Shown: positions 1-11,200 of the stretch, piece by piece
How the letters are laid out: each line of letters starts with the position of its first letter
How positions within the stretch are numbered: the stretch's first letter is position 1
NCBI GenBank assembly: GCA_016218725.1
Contig: JACRDB010000019.1
Coordinates: 1-64,000, forward strand
Length of the DNA: 64,000 bases
Direction of reading: 5' to 3'
From: Deltaproteobacteria bacterium
Lineage (GTDB): Bacteria > Myxococcota_A > Polyangia > Polyangiales > Ga0077539
Program-made: the position numbers and the translations under genes
Notes under the pieces: generated by a model
Database searches by the model: none
What the model was told of the DNA's origin: nothing
The model's input: the letters and a program-made list of their open reading frames with translations, nothing else

Positions 1-2
1 CC

Positions 3-116
3 CGGGGCTCCACCGCCCAACCCCTGCCGAAGTCCGAGCTCCGCGGCGCCTTGGAGGAACGGTCCCGACCAGACCGCAACGTGATGGCGCTTAACGCCTA
101 TGGGGCCGGGGGGTGA
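3..116 (+). CDS. 3' end of a gene truncated by the left window edge (unidentified)
   Basis: The third forward frame is open from the edge to a TGA at 114-116. It gives about 37 residues ending in NVMALNAYGAGG. The composition, with several charged residues and normal GC-rich codons, looks coding, while the other two forward frames read as Pro/Arg-rich shadow. I do not recognise the family. No start is present, so this would be the C-terminus of a gene beginning upstream of the window and running convergently towards thiD. It could also be chance. Confidence 0.35.
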   Translation, partial: RGSTAQPLPKSELRGALEERSRPDRNVMALNAYGAGG

Positions 117-173
117 GGTCGCCGTGAAGCGTCTATTTCGCAGCGATCCCTGACCTACCCTTGAGCTCTCCTT

Positions 174-200
174 CCCCTTGCGCCCCTTGCGCCCCTTGCG
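174..200. repeat. Short tandem repeat, 9 bp x 3, in the thiD downstream spacer
   Basis: Three perfect copies of CCCCTTGCG lie head to tail. They are the only structure I see in the 158-base stretch (117-274) between the left-edge frame and the end of thiD. No gene, promoter or clear terminator hairpin was recognised in that spacer. Confidence 0.6.
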
Positions 201-274
201 GTTTCATCCTCCAGACATCCACCTTGGAAGGATTGGTCGTACTGACCCCGTGGAGTGTACGCCTCGCCAGGGCT

Positions 275-1075
275 CTACGCGTCAAGCCGGAGCACCGCCA
301 GGCCCTCGCCGACGTCCCCGAGGCGCGAGAGCCCCTCCTGGTGGCGCTCCCGGGCCCAGCGCACGCCGGCCTCCAGGGAGCCTCCCTCGTGGGTCGCGAG
401 CCAGCCCGTAAGCAGCGCGGAGAGCGCGCACCCGCCGCCGTGAAACGCTGGCAGCGGCAGCCGCGGCCCCCGGAGGACCGTCACCTCCCCGCCGGTCACC
501 AGCACGTCCAGGACCTCCGCGCCTTCGCCGTGACCTCCCTTGACCAGCGCGGCGCGGGCGCCCAGGGAGACCAGCGCCCGGGCGGCCTCGCGCTGCTCCT
601 CGGGGGTGCGCACCGGCCGCCCGAGGAGGGCGCCCGCCTCGTCGAGGTTCGGCGTCACCAACGCCGCGGTCGCGACGAGCGCCCGCAGGACGTCCAGTGC
701 GCCCTCATCGAGCAATCGGGCGCCACCCGGGGCCCGCGTGGCCAGGAGCACCGGGTCCACTACCAGCGGCAGCTCCGGGCGCGCGCGCGCCGCCTCCAGG
801 ACCACCTCCACGTTCGCCTCCGAGCCCAGGGCGCCGGTCTTCCACGCGCACACCCGCTGCTGCGTGAGCACCTCCTGGAGCTGGTCCCGAACGTCCCCCG
901 GGGCCACGGGGATGGTCCTTCGCAGCCCCGCGGTGGACTGCACCGTCAGCGCCGCCGCCACGGCGCAGGGCCATGCTCCAGCGACGCGGAAGGCCCCGGC
1001 GTCCGCCAGGAGCCCGGCGCCACCGGAGGGGTCCAGGCCCCCCACGGCGAGCGCGCAGCTCAGGGCCTGAGCCAT
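275..1075 (-). CDS. thiD: Hydroxymethylpyrimidine / phosphomethylpyrimidine kinase
   Basis: A 266-residue ribokinase-fold kinase of thiamine synthesis. It phosphorylates HMP and then HMP-P to give HMP-PP for ThiE. The N-terminus carries the family signature GGLDPSGGAGLLADAGAF (consensus DPSGGAG). The C-terminus has the anion-hole and catalytic motif as GGGCALSALL, where the family usually has GxGCTLS. The central VDPVLLATRAPGG and TPNLDEAGALLGRPV segments are the usual ThiD core. Length is typical. The ATG lies 7 bases beyond the 3' end of tRNA-Val(UAC) on the same strand, so thiD is probably transcribed from the tRNA promoter or by read-through from lon. No TPP riboswitch was seen in the short leader. 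Confidence 0.92.
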   Translation of the reverse strand: MAQALSCALAVGGLDPSGGAGLLADAGAFRVAGAWPCAVAAALTVQSTAGLRRTIPVAPGDVRDQLQEVLTQQRVCAWKTGALGSEANVEVVLEAARARPELPLVVDPVLLATRAPGGARLLDEGALDVLRALVATAALVTPNLDEAGALLGRPVRTPEEQREAARALVSLGARAALVKGGHGEGAEVLDVLVTGGEVTVLRGPRLPLPAFHGGGCALSALLTGWLATHEGGSLEAGVRWARERHQEGLSRLGDVGEGLAVLRLDA

Positions 1076-1082
1076 CGCCCGG

Positions 1083-1154
1083 TGCGCGGGACAGGGATTG
1101 AACCTGCGACCACCGGTGTGTAAGACCGGCGCTCTGCCGCTGAGCTACCCGCGC
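1083..1154 (-). tRNA. tRNA-Val, anticodon UAC
   Basis: A 72-nt cloverleaf on the minus strand. The 7-bp acceptor pairs GCGCGGG with CCCGCGC, the D arm is GCTC/GAGC, the anticodon arm is CCGGT-CTTACAC-ACCGG with U33 and anticodon UAC, and the T arm is GCAGG-TTCAATC-CCTGT. The discriminator is A. The next bases read CCG, so the full CCA is not encoded. It sits between lon and thiD, and a separate promoter lies immediately upstream. Confidence 0.95.
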
Positions 1155-1165
1155 CGAAGTACCCC

Positions 1166-1194
1166 AGTATAACCACTCCGCTACGCCGTGCCAG
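1166..1194 (-). promoter_or_regulatory. Sigma70-type promoter of tRNA-Val(UAC)-thiD
   Basis: On the minus strand CTGGCA (1189-1194) and TATACT (1166-1171) are separated by 17 bases. The -10 matches consensus at 5 of 6 positions and the -35 at 4 of 6. Predicted initiation is about 5 bases before the tRNA. The -35 hexamer falls in the last codons of lon (stop at 1181-1183). Confidence 0.65.
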
Positions 1195-3649
1195 GGACCG
1201 CCGTGGAGCTGATCCCCGCGGAGGCCGGCTCCACCAGCACGCCGTCACGGTACTCCAGCGGGGCGCCGCGGGGGCCCAGGAGCGCGTCCGGGTCCGTGAG
1301 CACCAGGGCCTCCCGGAGCACCTCGTCGCAGTGCTCCACGAGCACCACCCTCAGGGCCTTGAGCACCCGGCGAGGGATCTCTCGGATGTCCTTGCGGTTC
1401 TCCCGGGGGATCACCACCGTCTTGATCCCGCCCCGGTGGGCCGCCAGGAGCTTCTCCTTGAGCCCTCCGATGGCCAGCACCCTCCCCCGGAGCGTGAGCT
1501 CACCGGTCATCGCCACGTCCCGCCGCACGGGCACCTTCAACAGCGATGACACAAGGCTCGTGGCCATGGTGATCCCCGCGCTGGGGCCGTCCTTGGGGAT
1601 CGCCCCCTCGGGGAAATGGATGTGCACGTCCTGCCGCGCGTAGAACTCCGGGTCCAGCCCGAAGGACTGCGCCCGCGAGCGCACGTAGCTCATCGCCGCC
1701 TGGGCGCTCTCCTGCATCACGTCACCCAGCTTGCCCGTGATGATCAATTTGCCCTTGCCGGGCACCACCGCCACCTCGGCCACCAGCAGGTCCCCGCCCA
1801 CCGCCGTCACCGCGAGGCCCGTGGTGAGCCCCACCTCGTCGCGCTCCTCCTTGCGGCCGACCTTGTATTTGGGCACCCCGAGGTACCTCGGCACGTCCTG
1901 GGCCTGCACCGTGTACGCCCGCTCGCGCCCCTCGGCCAGCACCCTGCGGGCGATCTTCCGGGAGATGCTCCCGAGCTCGCGCTCCAGGCTCCGCACCCCG
2001 GCCTCGTGGGTATAGTGGTTGATCACCGTGCGCACGGCGCCCTCGGTGATGTCCACCGCGACCTCCTCGAGCCCCGCGTCCCGGCGCTGCCGCGGGACCA
2101 GGTACTTCACCGCGATGTTGAGCTTCTCGAACTCCGTGTACCCCGTGAGCTGGATGATCTCCATGCGGTCCTGCAGCGGCAACGGGATGCCCCCGAGGGT
2201 GTTCGCCGTGGTGATGAACATCACGTCCGACAGGTCGTAGTCCAGGTCCAGGTAGTGGTCGTTGAAGGCGTGGTTCTGCTCCGGGTCCAGCACCTCCAGG
2301 AGCGCCGACGCCGGGTCCCCCCGGAAGTCCACGCTCATCTTGTCCACCTCATCCAACAGGAACACCGGGTTGCTCGTGCCCGCCTTGCGGAGCGACTGCA
2401 CGATCTTCCCGGGCAGGGCGCCGATGTACGTCCTTCGGTGCCCGCGGATCTCCGCCTCGTCCCGCACGCCCCCGAGGGAGATCCGGACGAATTTGCGCCC
2501 CATGGCGCGGGCGATGGAGCGCGCCAGGCTGGTCTTCCCCACGCCCGGAGGGCCCACCAGGCACAGCACCGGGCCCTTCAAGCGCTGGGTCAGGGCCTGC
2601 ACGGCCAAGTGCTCGATGATCCGCTCCTTGATCTTCTTGAGCCCGTAGTGGTCCTCCTCCAGGACCTTCTCGGCCTCGGCCACGTCGTGCTGGTCCTGGC
2701 TCTTGTCCCCCCAGGGGAGCCCCAGGATCCAGTCCAGGTAGTTGCGCACCACCGTGGCCTCGGCGCTCATGGGCTGCATCATCCGGAGCTTCTTGAGCTC
2801 CTTCTTGACACGCCCCTGGGCCTCCTTGGAGAGCTTGCGCGCCCGGAGCTTGTCCTCCAGCTCCTGGAGCTCGCTCTTGAACTCGTCGCGCTCCCCGAGC
2901 TCCTTCTGGATCGCCTGCATCTGCTCGTTGAGGTAGTACTCCTTCTGCGTGCGCTCCATCTGCCGCTTGACCCGCGAGCGGATCTTCTTCTCCACCTGCA
3001 GGATCTCGATCTCCGCCTGCATCACCTCGTGGAGCCGCTCCAGGCGCTTCACCGGGTCCCAGGTCTCCAGGAGGCTCTGGCGGTCCTGCAGCTTGATGCT
3101 CCCCAGGTGCACCACCACCGTGTCCGCCAGGCGCCCCGGGTCCTCCAGGGTCTGCACGGTCATCAGCACCTCCGGCGGAACGCGCTTGTTGAGCTTCACG
3201 TACGTCTCGAAGGTGCTCTGCACGCTGCGCATCAGCGCCTCGACCTCGACGCTCACGCCCCCCGGCTCCTCCAGGGGCTCCACCTCGCAGGTGAAGTGCG
3301 CCTCGACCTCCAGGTAGCGCCGGATCTTCGCGCGGCGGCGGCCCTCAACCAGCACCTTCACGGTCCCGTCGGGCAGCCGGTGGAACTGGTGGATCGTCCC
3401 GATGGCCCCCACCTCGAAGATGTCCTCCGGCAGCGGGGCGTTGGTCTTGGGCCGCTTCTGCGCCGCCAGGAAGAGCTCCTTGTCGCCCGCGAGCGCCGCG
3501 TCAATGGCCGCGATGCTCTTCTCCCGCCCCACGAAGAGCGGCACCACCATGTACGGAAAAACAATGATGTCCCGCAGCGGGAGCAGCGGGAGGACCACCG
3601 TTCGCGCCGCGTCACCGCGCTCGCCGTCACCCTTCGAAGAAACCATCAC
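1181..3649 (-). CDS. lon: ATP-dependent protease Lon
   Basis: An 822-residue LonA-type cytosolic AAA+ protease that degrades misfolded and regulatory proteins. The N-terminal substrate-binding domain starts at about residue 18 ([13 protein letters not shown]) and is followed by a charged coiled-coil region at about 205-290. The AAA+ module has Walker A GPPGVGKT (366-373), Walker B VFLLDEVD (429-436) and the sensor region [11 protein letters not shown]. The C-terminal Ser-Lys protease domain has the nucleophile in PKDGPSAG (Ser690) and the base in [14 protein letters not shown] (Lys733 by comparison with E. coli Lys722). All catalytic residues are present. The gene lies 32 bases after clpX at the end of tig-clpP-clpX-lon. 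No CIRCE or sigma32-like site was recognised. Confidence 0.98.
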   Translation of the reverse strand: MMVSSKGDGERGDAARTVVLPLLPLRDIIVFPYMVVPLFVGREKSIAAIDAALAGDKELFLAAQKRPKTNAPLPEDIFEVGAIGTIHQFHRLPDGTVKVLVEGRRRAKIRRYLEVEAHFTCEVEPLEEPGGVSVEVEALMRSVQSTFETYVKLNKRVPPEVLMTVQTLEDPGRLADTVVVHLGSIKLQDRQSLLETWDPVKRLERLHEVMQAEIEILQVEKKIRSRVKRQMERTQKEYYLNEQMQAIQKELGERDEFKSELQELEDKLRARKLSKEAQGRVKKELKKLRMMQPMSAEATVVRNYLDWILGLPWGDKSQDQHDVAEAEKVLEEDHYGLKKIKERIIEHLAVQALTQRLKGPVLCLVGPPGVGKTSLARSIARAMGRKFVRISLGGVRDEAEIRGHRRTYIGALPGKIVQSLRKAGTSNPVFLLDEVDKMSVDFRGDPASALLEVLDPEQNHAFNDHYLDLDYDLSDVMFITTANTLGGIPLPLQDRMEIIQLTGYTEFEKLNIAVKYLVPRQRRDAGLEEVAVDITEGAVRTVINHYTHEAGVRSLERELGSISRKIARRVLAEGRERAYTVQAQDVPRYLGVPKYKVGRKEERDEVGLTTGLAVTAVGGDLLVAEVAVVPGKGKLIITGKLGDVMQESAQAAMSYVRSRAQSFGLDPEFYARQDVHIHFPEGAIPKDGPSAGITMATSLVSSLLKVPVRRDVAMTGELTLRGRVLAIGGLKEKLLAAHRGGIKTVVIPRENRKDIREIPRRVLKALRVVLVEHCDEVLREALVLTDPDALLGPRGAPLEYRDGVLVEPASAGISSTAVPGTA

Positions 3650-3681
3650 GGACCCTTTGAAATAGGCCCGCGGAGCCTGCG

Positions 3682-4938
<1,257 letters not shown>

Positions 4939-5020
4939 CGTTCCTCGAACCTCCCGCGCTCGTCGCGCGCACTCCAGAACCCAATGCTGCCATTTGAGGG
5001 CCGGACCCTCGGAACACCAG

Positions 5021-5049
5021 AGTCTAGACACCGCCCGGCCCCCCGGCAA
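5021..5049 (-). promoter_or_regulatory. Predicted clpX promoter
   Basis: On the minus strand TTGCCG (5044-5049) and TAGACT (5021-5026) have a 17-base spacer, and each matches the sigma70 consensus at 4 of 6 positions. They lie in the clpP-clpX spacer about 80-110 bases upstream of the clpX GTG. The leader would be about 75 nt. Confidence 0.45.
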
Positions 5050-5087
5050 GCTATCGCCGGTCCGGCGGCGAGCGTGCCTGCGGGCCC

Positions 5088-5693
5088 TCAGCGCCGGTTG
5101 GGGTCCTTGCGCTGGGTGACCACCTCGTCGATGATCCCGTAGGTCTTGGCCTCCTCGGCCCCCATGAAATAGTCCCGCTCGGTGTCCCGCTGGATCCGCT
5201 CCAGGGCCTGTCCGGTGTGCCGGACATAGATGTCGTTCAGCCTGGCGCGCATGTTCAGGATCTCCCGGGCGTGGATCTCGATGTCCGTAGCCTGGCCCCG
5301 GACCCCCGCCAGGGGCTGGTGGATCATGATCCGGGAGTTGGGCAGGGCCAGGCGCCGCCCCCGGGCCCCGGCGCACAGGAGCACGCTCCCCATGGAGGCC
5401 GCCTGCCCGAGGCACAGGGTGCTCACCGGGCACCGCACGTACTGCATGGTGTCATAGATGGCCAGGCCCGCGGTGATCACCCCCCCGGGGCTGTTCAGGT
5501 ACAGCATGATCTCCTTGTCCGGGTCCTCGGACTCCAGGTACAGGAGCTGGGCGATCACGATGTTGGCGACGTCGTCGTTGACCTCCGTCCCGAGGAACAC
5601 GATCCGGTCCTTGAGGAGCCGGGAGAAGATGTCCCACGCGCGCTCTCCACGGTGGGTGGTCTCGATCACCTGCGGATAGGGGATGAAGCTCAT
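5088..5693 (-). CDS. clpP: ATP-dependent Clp protease proteolytic subunit ClpP
   Basis: A 201-residue serine peptidase that forms the double-heptamer chamber served by ClpX. The catalytic triad is visible: Ser100 in [11 protein letters not shown], His125 in [10 protein letters not shown] and Asp174 in DTERDYFM. The Gly-rich strand [18 protein letters not shown] and full length are typical. Its ATG overlaps the tig stop (ATGA at 5690-5693), which implies translational coupling. No N-terminal propeptide longer than a few residues is apparent. Only one clpP is present in the window. Confidence 0.98.
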   Translation of the reverse strand: MSFIPYPQVIETTHRGERAWDIFSRLLKDRIVFLGTEVNDDVANIVIAQLLYLESEDPDKEIMLYLNSPGGVITAGLAIYDTMQYVRCPVSTLCLGQAASMGSVLLCAGARGRRLALPNSRIMIHQPLAGVRGQATDIEIHAREILNMRARLNDIYVRHTGQALERIQRDTERDYFMGAEEAKTYGIIDEVVTQRKDPNRR

Positions 5694-7090
5694 GGGTTCT
5701 CCTGGGATGCCTCGGGCGCCGCCGGGGTCTCACCCGCCGCCGCGGTCGCGGCCTCGTGGTCGTGATCGGTGCCGTGGCCGTCGCCGTGGCCGTGGGTGTG
5801 GTCGTGCGTGGGGCGGGCCTCGTCGGTGATGGTGGCCTTGGACAGGAGCACCTTCAAGACCTTGTCCTCCAGGACGCCCGCCATCAGGAGCTCCCGCTTC
5901 TTCGGGTCCCGGTACTCCACCCGCAGCCGCTGGATGGCCCGGCCGGTCTCCTCGGCCATTTTCTCAAGCTCCGCGGTGAGCTCCTCCTCGGTCACCGTGA
6001 TCCCGCTCCCCCGGGCGAGCTCCCCGAGGAGGAGCCCCGCCCGCACCCGACCCTCGGCCTCGGAGCGCAGCTCCGCGTCCAGGTCCGGCGGCAGCGCGAT
6101 CCCGCGCTTTGTGTAGCTCTGGATGAACTCCTGACGGAGCTGCCCCGCGATCTGCTCCACCATGGACGGCGGGACGTGGATCGGGTTGGCCTTGACCAGG
6201 GCCTCCACCGCCGCGTCCCGGAGGGCCATTTCACTCCGCTCCCCGAAGGACTTCTCGAGCTCCCCGCGGAGGCGCAGCCGGAGGGCCTCCAGCGTGTCCT
6301 CGCCGCAGTCCTTGGCGAACTCGTCGTCCAGGGCCGGCAACACCTTCTCCCGGAGCTCGTTCACCGTCAGCCGGAAGACCGCGCTCTTGCCCGCGAGCTC
6401 CGCCTGACGGAAGCCCTCCGGGAAGGTCACCGGCAGCTCCCGGGTCTCCCCCACGCTCATCCCGATGATCCCGCGGTTCAGGTCCTTGAGGAGCCCGTTC
6501 TCGCCGACTTCCAGGGTGCGACCCCGGGAGCGAAACTCCGGGCGATCCACGCCGTCCACCAGGAGGTCGTAGTCCACGGTGACCGTGTCCCCGGCCTGGG
6601 CGGGCCTCGCGGGCTCCGGCACCCGGGAGGTGGCGTTCTGCTCCCGGCGGAGGGCCAGGGCCTCGTCTACGTCGTGGTCGGTGAGCTGGTACACCGTGCG
6701 CGTCAGCGTGAGCCCCGAGAGGTCCACGTTGGACACGTCGGGCCTCACCTCCACCCGCGCCGTGTAGGAAAAATCCTGCGCCTCCGAGAGGGCCCCGTCC
6801 GGCTCCACCTTGGGGGAGGTCACCGGGTCCAGCCCCTTGTCCCGGAGCGCCTCCGGGAGCGTCTCGTTCACCAGGGAGCGGAAGACGTCCTCGGCCACCC
6901 TGGCCCCGAAAATCTGCTTGAGCACCGGGCGGGGGACCTTCCCCGGCCGGAAGCCATGGACCCTGGCTCTCTTGTTGAGCTCGCCGTAGGCGCGGTCCAG
7001 GGCCGTGGTGACGCGACCCTTCGGCAGGAGGACCTGGACCGAGACCTCGATGGCGGAAATCCTCGAAACGGTGACCTGCATGGAGACCAT
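5690..7090 (-). CDS. tig: Trigger factor, ribosome-associated chaperone and prolyl isomerase
   Basis: A 466-residue trigger factor. The N-terminal ribosome-binding domain carries the signature [18 protein letters not shown] central FKBP-type PPIase domain follows ([15 protein letters not shown] onwards), then the helical C-terminal arms. The last 35 residues are an unusual His/Asp/Gly tail ([16 protein letters not shown]) that could bind Ni or Zn, which is inference only. Two ATGs are possible, at 7090 and 7081. Neither has an ideally spaced Shine-Dalgarno, and the shorter form would begin MQVTVSRIS, as in many homologues. It is the first gene of tig-clpP-clpX-lon, with a good promoter upstream. 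Confidence 0.95.
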   Translation of the reverse strand: MVSMQVTVSRISAIEVSVQVLLPKGRVTTALDRAYGELNKRARVHGFRPGKVPRPVLKQIFGARVAEDVFRSLVNETLPEALRDKGLDPVTSPKVEPDGALSEAQDFSYTARVEVRPDVSNVDLSGLTLTRTVYQLTDHDVDEALALRREQNATSRVPEPARPAQAGDTVTVDYDLLVDGVDRPEFRSRGRTLEVGENGLLKDLNRGIIGMSVGETRELPVTFPEGFRQAELAGKSAVFRLTVNELREKVLPALDDEFAKDCGEDTLEALRLRLRGELEKSFGERSEMALRDAAVEALVKANPIHVPPSMVEQIAGQLRQEFIQSYTKRGIALPPDLDAELRSEAEGRVRAGLLLGELARGSGITVTEEELTAELEKMAEETGRAIQRLRVEYRDPKKRELLMAGVLEDKVLKVLLSKATITDEARPTHDHTHGHGDGHGTDHDHEAATAAAGETPAAPEASQENP

Positions 7091-7153
7091 GATCCTGTGG
7101 GTGGCGGGAGGCCCGGGCGGGCTTTGGGTGGGCCTACGGGGTGGAGCCGCGGG

Positions 7154-7181
7154 ACTCTAACGGCGGGACCCTGCCTGTCAA
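7154..7181 (-). promoter_or_regulatory. Predicted promoter of the tig-clpP-clpX-lon operon
   Basis: On the minus strand a perfect TTGACA (7176-7181), a 16-base spacer and TAGAGT (7154-7159, 4 of 6) lie about 65-90 bases before the tig start. This is the only consensus-like site in the gap between the hydrolase and tig. Confidence 0.6.
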
Positions 7182-7194
7182 GCGCAGGGGTGGT

Positions 7195-8142
7195 TCACCG
7201 CGTCACCCACTGGAGGGCCCTGCGGACCGTGGGGACAAAGGCCGGAGGCAGCTCGTGGTGGGCCCCGTCCAGGATCCGGAGCTCCACCCGCCCGAGGCGC
7301 TGGCGCCGGAGCCAGGCGGCGGCCGCGTGCGTGTGGGCGACGATTTCATCGTGCTCGCCGGTGATGAGGTAGACCCGCCGGAGGGACCTGCGGGCCGCGG
7401 CCAGCACCTCGCGGCTGGACGAGAGGTACCCGTCATGGGCCGCGAAGATCACCCACCGGGGGAAGAGCGCGGGCTCCTGCATACCCACCTGCATCGCCAC
7501 GAAGGCGCCCTCGGAGAACCCGAGGAGCACGTTGTCGCTCCGCCGAACGCGCCGCGGGAAGCGCGCGGCCAGGGCGTTGACGGCGGCGACGGTGTACCTC
7601 CTGGCGAGGATGGGGTTGTTGTTCCACACCCGTCGCCCGCCCCCGCGGTCCCCCGGACCCACGGGGCAGAGGAGCCACCCGAAGCGCGCCACCACCGGGC
7701 GAAAGCGCGCGCAGGCCTCCCGAGGGTTTGCCCCGCGAGAGTGGAGGTACACATAGATCCGGGCCCGGCCCGCCACCTGCGGGCGGAAGAACCACGCGTC
7801 AGGCGCGCCCGGAAGCTCCAGCACCTCGGGGTCCTCGGGTCCCCGGCGCCGCGCCGGGCGCTGCCCCGGGCCATGGAGCCGCTCCCGCTCGGCGCGGTCA
7901 TCGGCCCGCGAGAACATATGCACCGGAGGGTCCCTCCGCGCGGGTCTCGCCGCGGGCGCCACGGGCGTCGGTGCCTCCGGGGCGTTGTCCGTCGGGGCCC
8001 CCGGGGTCTCGTCCACCACGGGAGCCTCGGGGACGTTCTGCGCGGGCGGCGCGGGCGGCTCCTGCGGATCGGTCTCCTGCGCCAGCGCCGAACGCGTAGC
8101 GAGGCAAAAGGCCAGCGTGGCCAGATGGAGACGCGGGCCCAT
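7195..8142 (-). CDS. Secreted alpha/beta-hydrolase (dienelactone/feruloyl-esterase-like)
   Basis: A 315-residue predicted exported hydrolase. The ATG at 8142 gives a clean signal peptide (MGPRLHLATLAFCLATRSALAQ), whereas the longer upstream frame starts in sequence with no protein character. A Pro/Ala-rich linker of about 60 residues precedes the catalytic domain. That domain has the nucleophile elbow GFSEGAF, an acid candidate in GEHDEI and a His in DGAHHE, in the order expected for the fold. The substrate cannot be told from sequence. It ends just upstream of the tig promoter and is divergent from the RHS gene. A TTGACG hexamer lies upstream but its -10 is poor. Confidence 0.75.
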   Translation of the reverse strand: MGPRLHLATLAFCLATRSALAQETDPQEPPAPPAQNVPEAPVVDETPGAPTDNAPEAPTPVAPAARPARRDPPVHMFSRADDRAERERLHGPGQRPARRRGPEDPEVLELPGAPDAWFFRPQVAGRARIYVYLHSRGANPREACARFRPVVARFGWLLCPVGPGDRGGGRRVWNNNPILARRYTVAAVNALAARFPRRVRRSDNVLLGFSEGAFVAMQVGMQEPALFPRWVIFAAHDGYLSSSREVLAAARRSLRRVYLITGEHDEIVAHTHAAAAWLRRQRLGRVELRILDGAHHELPPAFVPTVRRALQWVTR

Positions 8143-8240
8143 GGGTGCCGGGCCATAGGTACCCCACCGCGGGCCTCCGTCAACCCTGGAGCCCCCTGAC
8201 GGGAGGAACAACGTGCGCGGGACGGGAGTACGATCGCCGC

Positions 8241-11200
8241 ATGGAAACCACGAAACCTGGGGTGGTGTGGACGGGTTTTCTCCTGGCGCTCTTCGTCTCG
8301 CTCGGATGCAGCTCCGAGGGGCCACCGGCGACCGCGTCGGACACGGGCTCGGACAGCCCGGTCACGGACTCCGCCGACGCGACGGCCACGGATTCCGGCG
8401 CGCTGGACGCACCGACCGATCGGTCGGCGGAGGTCTCCCTCCAGGACACCGTCGCGACGGACACCACCGTGGACGCCACGCTGGACGGCGCCTCGGACGC
8501 GCTCGGGGATAGCACCGCCGAGGCGCCTCCAGCGGAAGTCGCCACGGACGCGGCGGTAGAGGGTGGCCCTCCCCCGGACGGTGGGATGGACGCTCCCGGA
8601 GATCGCACGGCGCCCACCTGGCCCGCGGGGAGCGCGCTCACCGTGTCCGACGTCGGGGCGACGGCGGTGACCCTGGCCTGGACGGCCGCCTCGGACGACG
8701 TGGGTGTCACCAGCTACCGGGTCTTCCGGGACGGCGCCGTGGCAGGAACCACCGCGGGGGGCGAGCGCATGCTCCGGGTCACGGGCCTCGCTCGCTCCAC
8801 CCGGTACGCCTTCCGCGTCGAGGCCCTGGACGCCGCAGGCAACGTCTCTTCGGGCGGACCCGAGGCCGTGGTCACTACGGGTACGTCGGACAGCTTCCGC
8901 CCTTCAACCAATGATGGAACCATTGCGGCCAACTTCCCGCGATCATTGGAGTTTCTCTACACGGGTCGCGACGCGCCGCAGCAGGATGTGACCGTCTCCT
9001 CCCTGGACCGTCGGAGGGTGGCGATCGTTCGTGGGCAGGTGAGGGACCGGGCAGGGATGCCCGTGGAGGGCGTGGAGGCGAGGGTCGCGGACCACCCGGA
9101 GTACGGAAGGACCAGCACCCGCTCGGATGGGTTCTTCGATCTCGTGGTCAATGGCGGAGGGCCCTTGACGGTGACCCTGCGGCGCACCGGGGCGATCCCT
9201 CTTGAGCGCACGGTGGAGGTGCCCTGGGGGGACATCGCGCTCCTGCCCGAGGTGACCGTGACGCCTCCGGAGGCGCGCTCCGGCGCGGTGACCGCGGGGT
9301 CCATGGAGGCCCAGGCCGTGCAGGGGACGGCGGTCACGGACCCGAGCGGAGAGCGCACCACCACGGTGCTGTTCCAGCCAGGGACCGTGGCGACGGTAGT
9401 GCTGCCCACGGGCGGGACTGCCCCGCTGGCCACCTTCACGGCGCGGGTGACCGAACTGTCCGTGGGCTCCACGGGGCCCTCGGCGCTCCCGGCGGAGCTC
9501 CCGCCCCGGACGGGTTACCTGCACGTGTCCGAGCTGGGGGTGGACGAGGCCGCGGCGATGGGCGCCACGGCGGTGCGCTTCTCGCCCCCGGCGGCGGTCT
9601 ACGTGGACGATTTCGTCGGGGCCCCGGTGGGCTCGGCGGTGCCTTCGGGCTGCTATGACCGCCAGAGCCACGCCTGGGTCCCGGCGGGCCATGGGGTGGT
9701 CGTCCGGGTGCTCTCCACCGCGGGGGGGAGGGCCGAACTGGACCTCGGCGCCGGGCGCGCTGCGGACGCGGCGGCGCTGGCCGCGGCGGGGATCACCGAC
9801 GCCGAGAGGACACGCCTGGCGGCGCTCTTTCGTACCGGGGCGACGCTCCTGCGGGCGCCCGCGCCCACGGCGGGAGCGTGCGCCCTGGGCTTCTCCGCCG
9901 CGCGCCCGACGGACGCGGTGACACCCCGAGGTGCGGTCCCTCCAACCCTGCCCTGCCCCCAGGACGACCCCACCCCCGCGGCCGGGAGCGTGATCGACCT
10001 GGAGAACCAGAGCCTCGGTGAGGCGCTGCCCATCGCCGGGACCTCGCTCCGTCTGACCTATCGCAGCGACCGGGTCCCCGAGGGGGGCGCCAACACCATC
10101 GAGCTGCCGGTGTCCGGCGCGACGGTGCCCGCGAGCCTGCGTCGCATCCTGGTGGAGGTCACCGTCGCCGGGGTGCGGACGCGGTCGGAGCTGCCGCCGA
10201 GGCCCGACCAGGTCTTCACCTTCCACTGGAATGGCCTGGACGCCTACGGGCGCCCGGTGCAGGGCGCGCGGCGCGCGACGGTGAGGGTGGGGTACGCCTA
10301 TCCCGGCGACTACGTCGCCTCCCGGCGCTTCGGTGGTCCGCCGGGGACGCCCCTGCGGACCCGCACCGCGACCCGCGACGAGGTGGTGGATTGGAGCGTC
10401 TCTTCGGGGCAGGTGGGGAGCTGGGACAATCGCCCCCAGGGCCTCGGGGGCTGGACCCTTGACGCCCTGCACGCCTACGACCCCGAGGCCGGCGCCCTGG
10501 TGCTCGGCACCGGCGGCCGCGCCAGCTCCTGCGGCACCGTGCCCCACGTGCTGGACACCGTGGCAGGAGACGGCAGCCGCGGCTTCGCGGGGGACGGCGG
10601 GCCCGCGCTCCGGGCGCGCTTCGACACCGCTCGGGGCCTCGCCGCGGGGCCCGACGGGAGCCTCTACGTCGCGGACACCAACAACCACCGGGTGCGACGG
10701 ATCGGCCCCGACGGGACGGTGTCCACCCTCGCGGGGACGGGCACCCCGGGGGGCGCGGGCGACGGTGGACCCGCCGCCGCCGCGCAGCTCAACACGCCCT
10801 CGGGGGTGGCCGTAGGGGACGACGGGAGCGTGTTCATCGCGGACACGAACAACCACCGGATTCGCCGCGTTGCGCCCTCGGGCGCCATCTCCACCGTGGC
10901 CGGGAGCGGCACCCGAGGGTTCTCCGGCGACGGGGGCGCCGCCACCGCCGGGCAGCTCGACAGCCCGCGCGGCCTGGCGGTGCTCCCCGACGGTACGCTC
11001 TTCATCGCGGACACCGGGAACCGAAGGATCCGCGAGGTGGCCGCCGACGGCGTGCTCCGCACCATCGCGGGCAACGGCTCCGGGGTGTCCACCCTGTTCG
11101 GCGTGCCGTCTCCGGCCAACGGGGCCCTCGCCACGGACGCGGCCATCTCCGACGTGCAGGCCCTCACCGTCGGGCCCGACGGGAGCATCTATTTCGTCGA

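Noticed and set aside
1083..1154. tRNA loci as attachment sites for integrated elements
   Set aside because: No integrase, no duplicated tRNA 3' segment and no change in base composition is seen around either tRNA-Val.
4939..5433. N-terminal extension of the clpX frame into clpP
   Set aside because: The added 165 residues are a shadow of clpP. The GTG at 4938 with its ribosome site gives the standard ClpX length and zinc domain.
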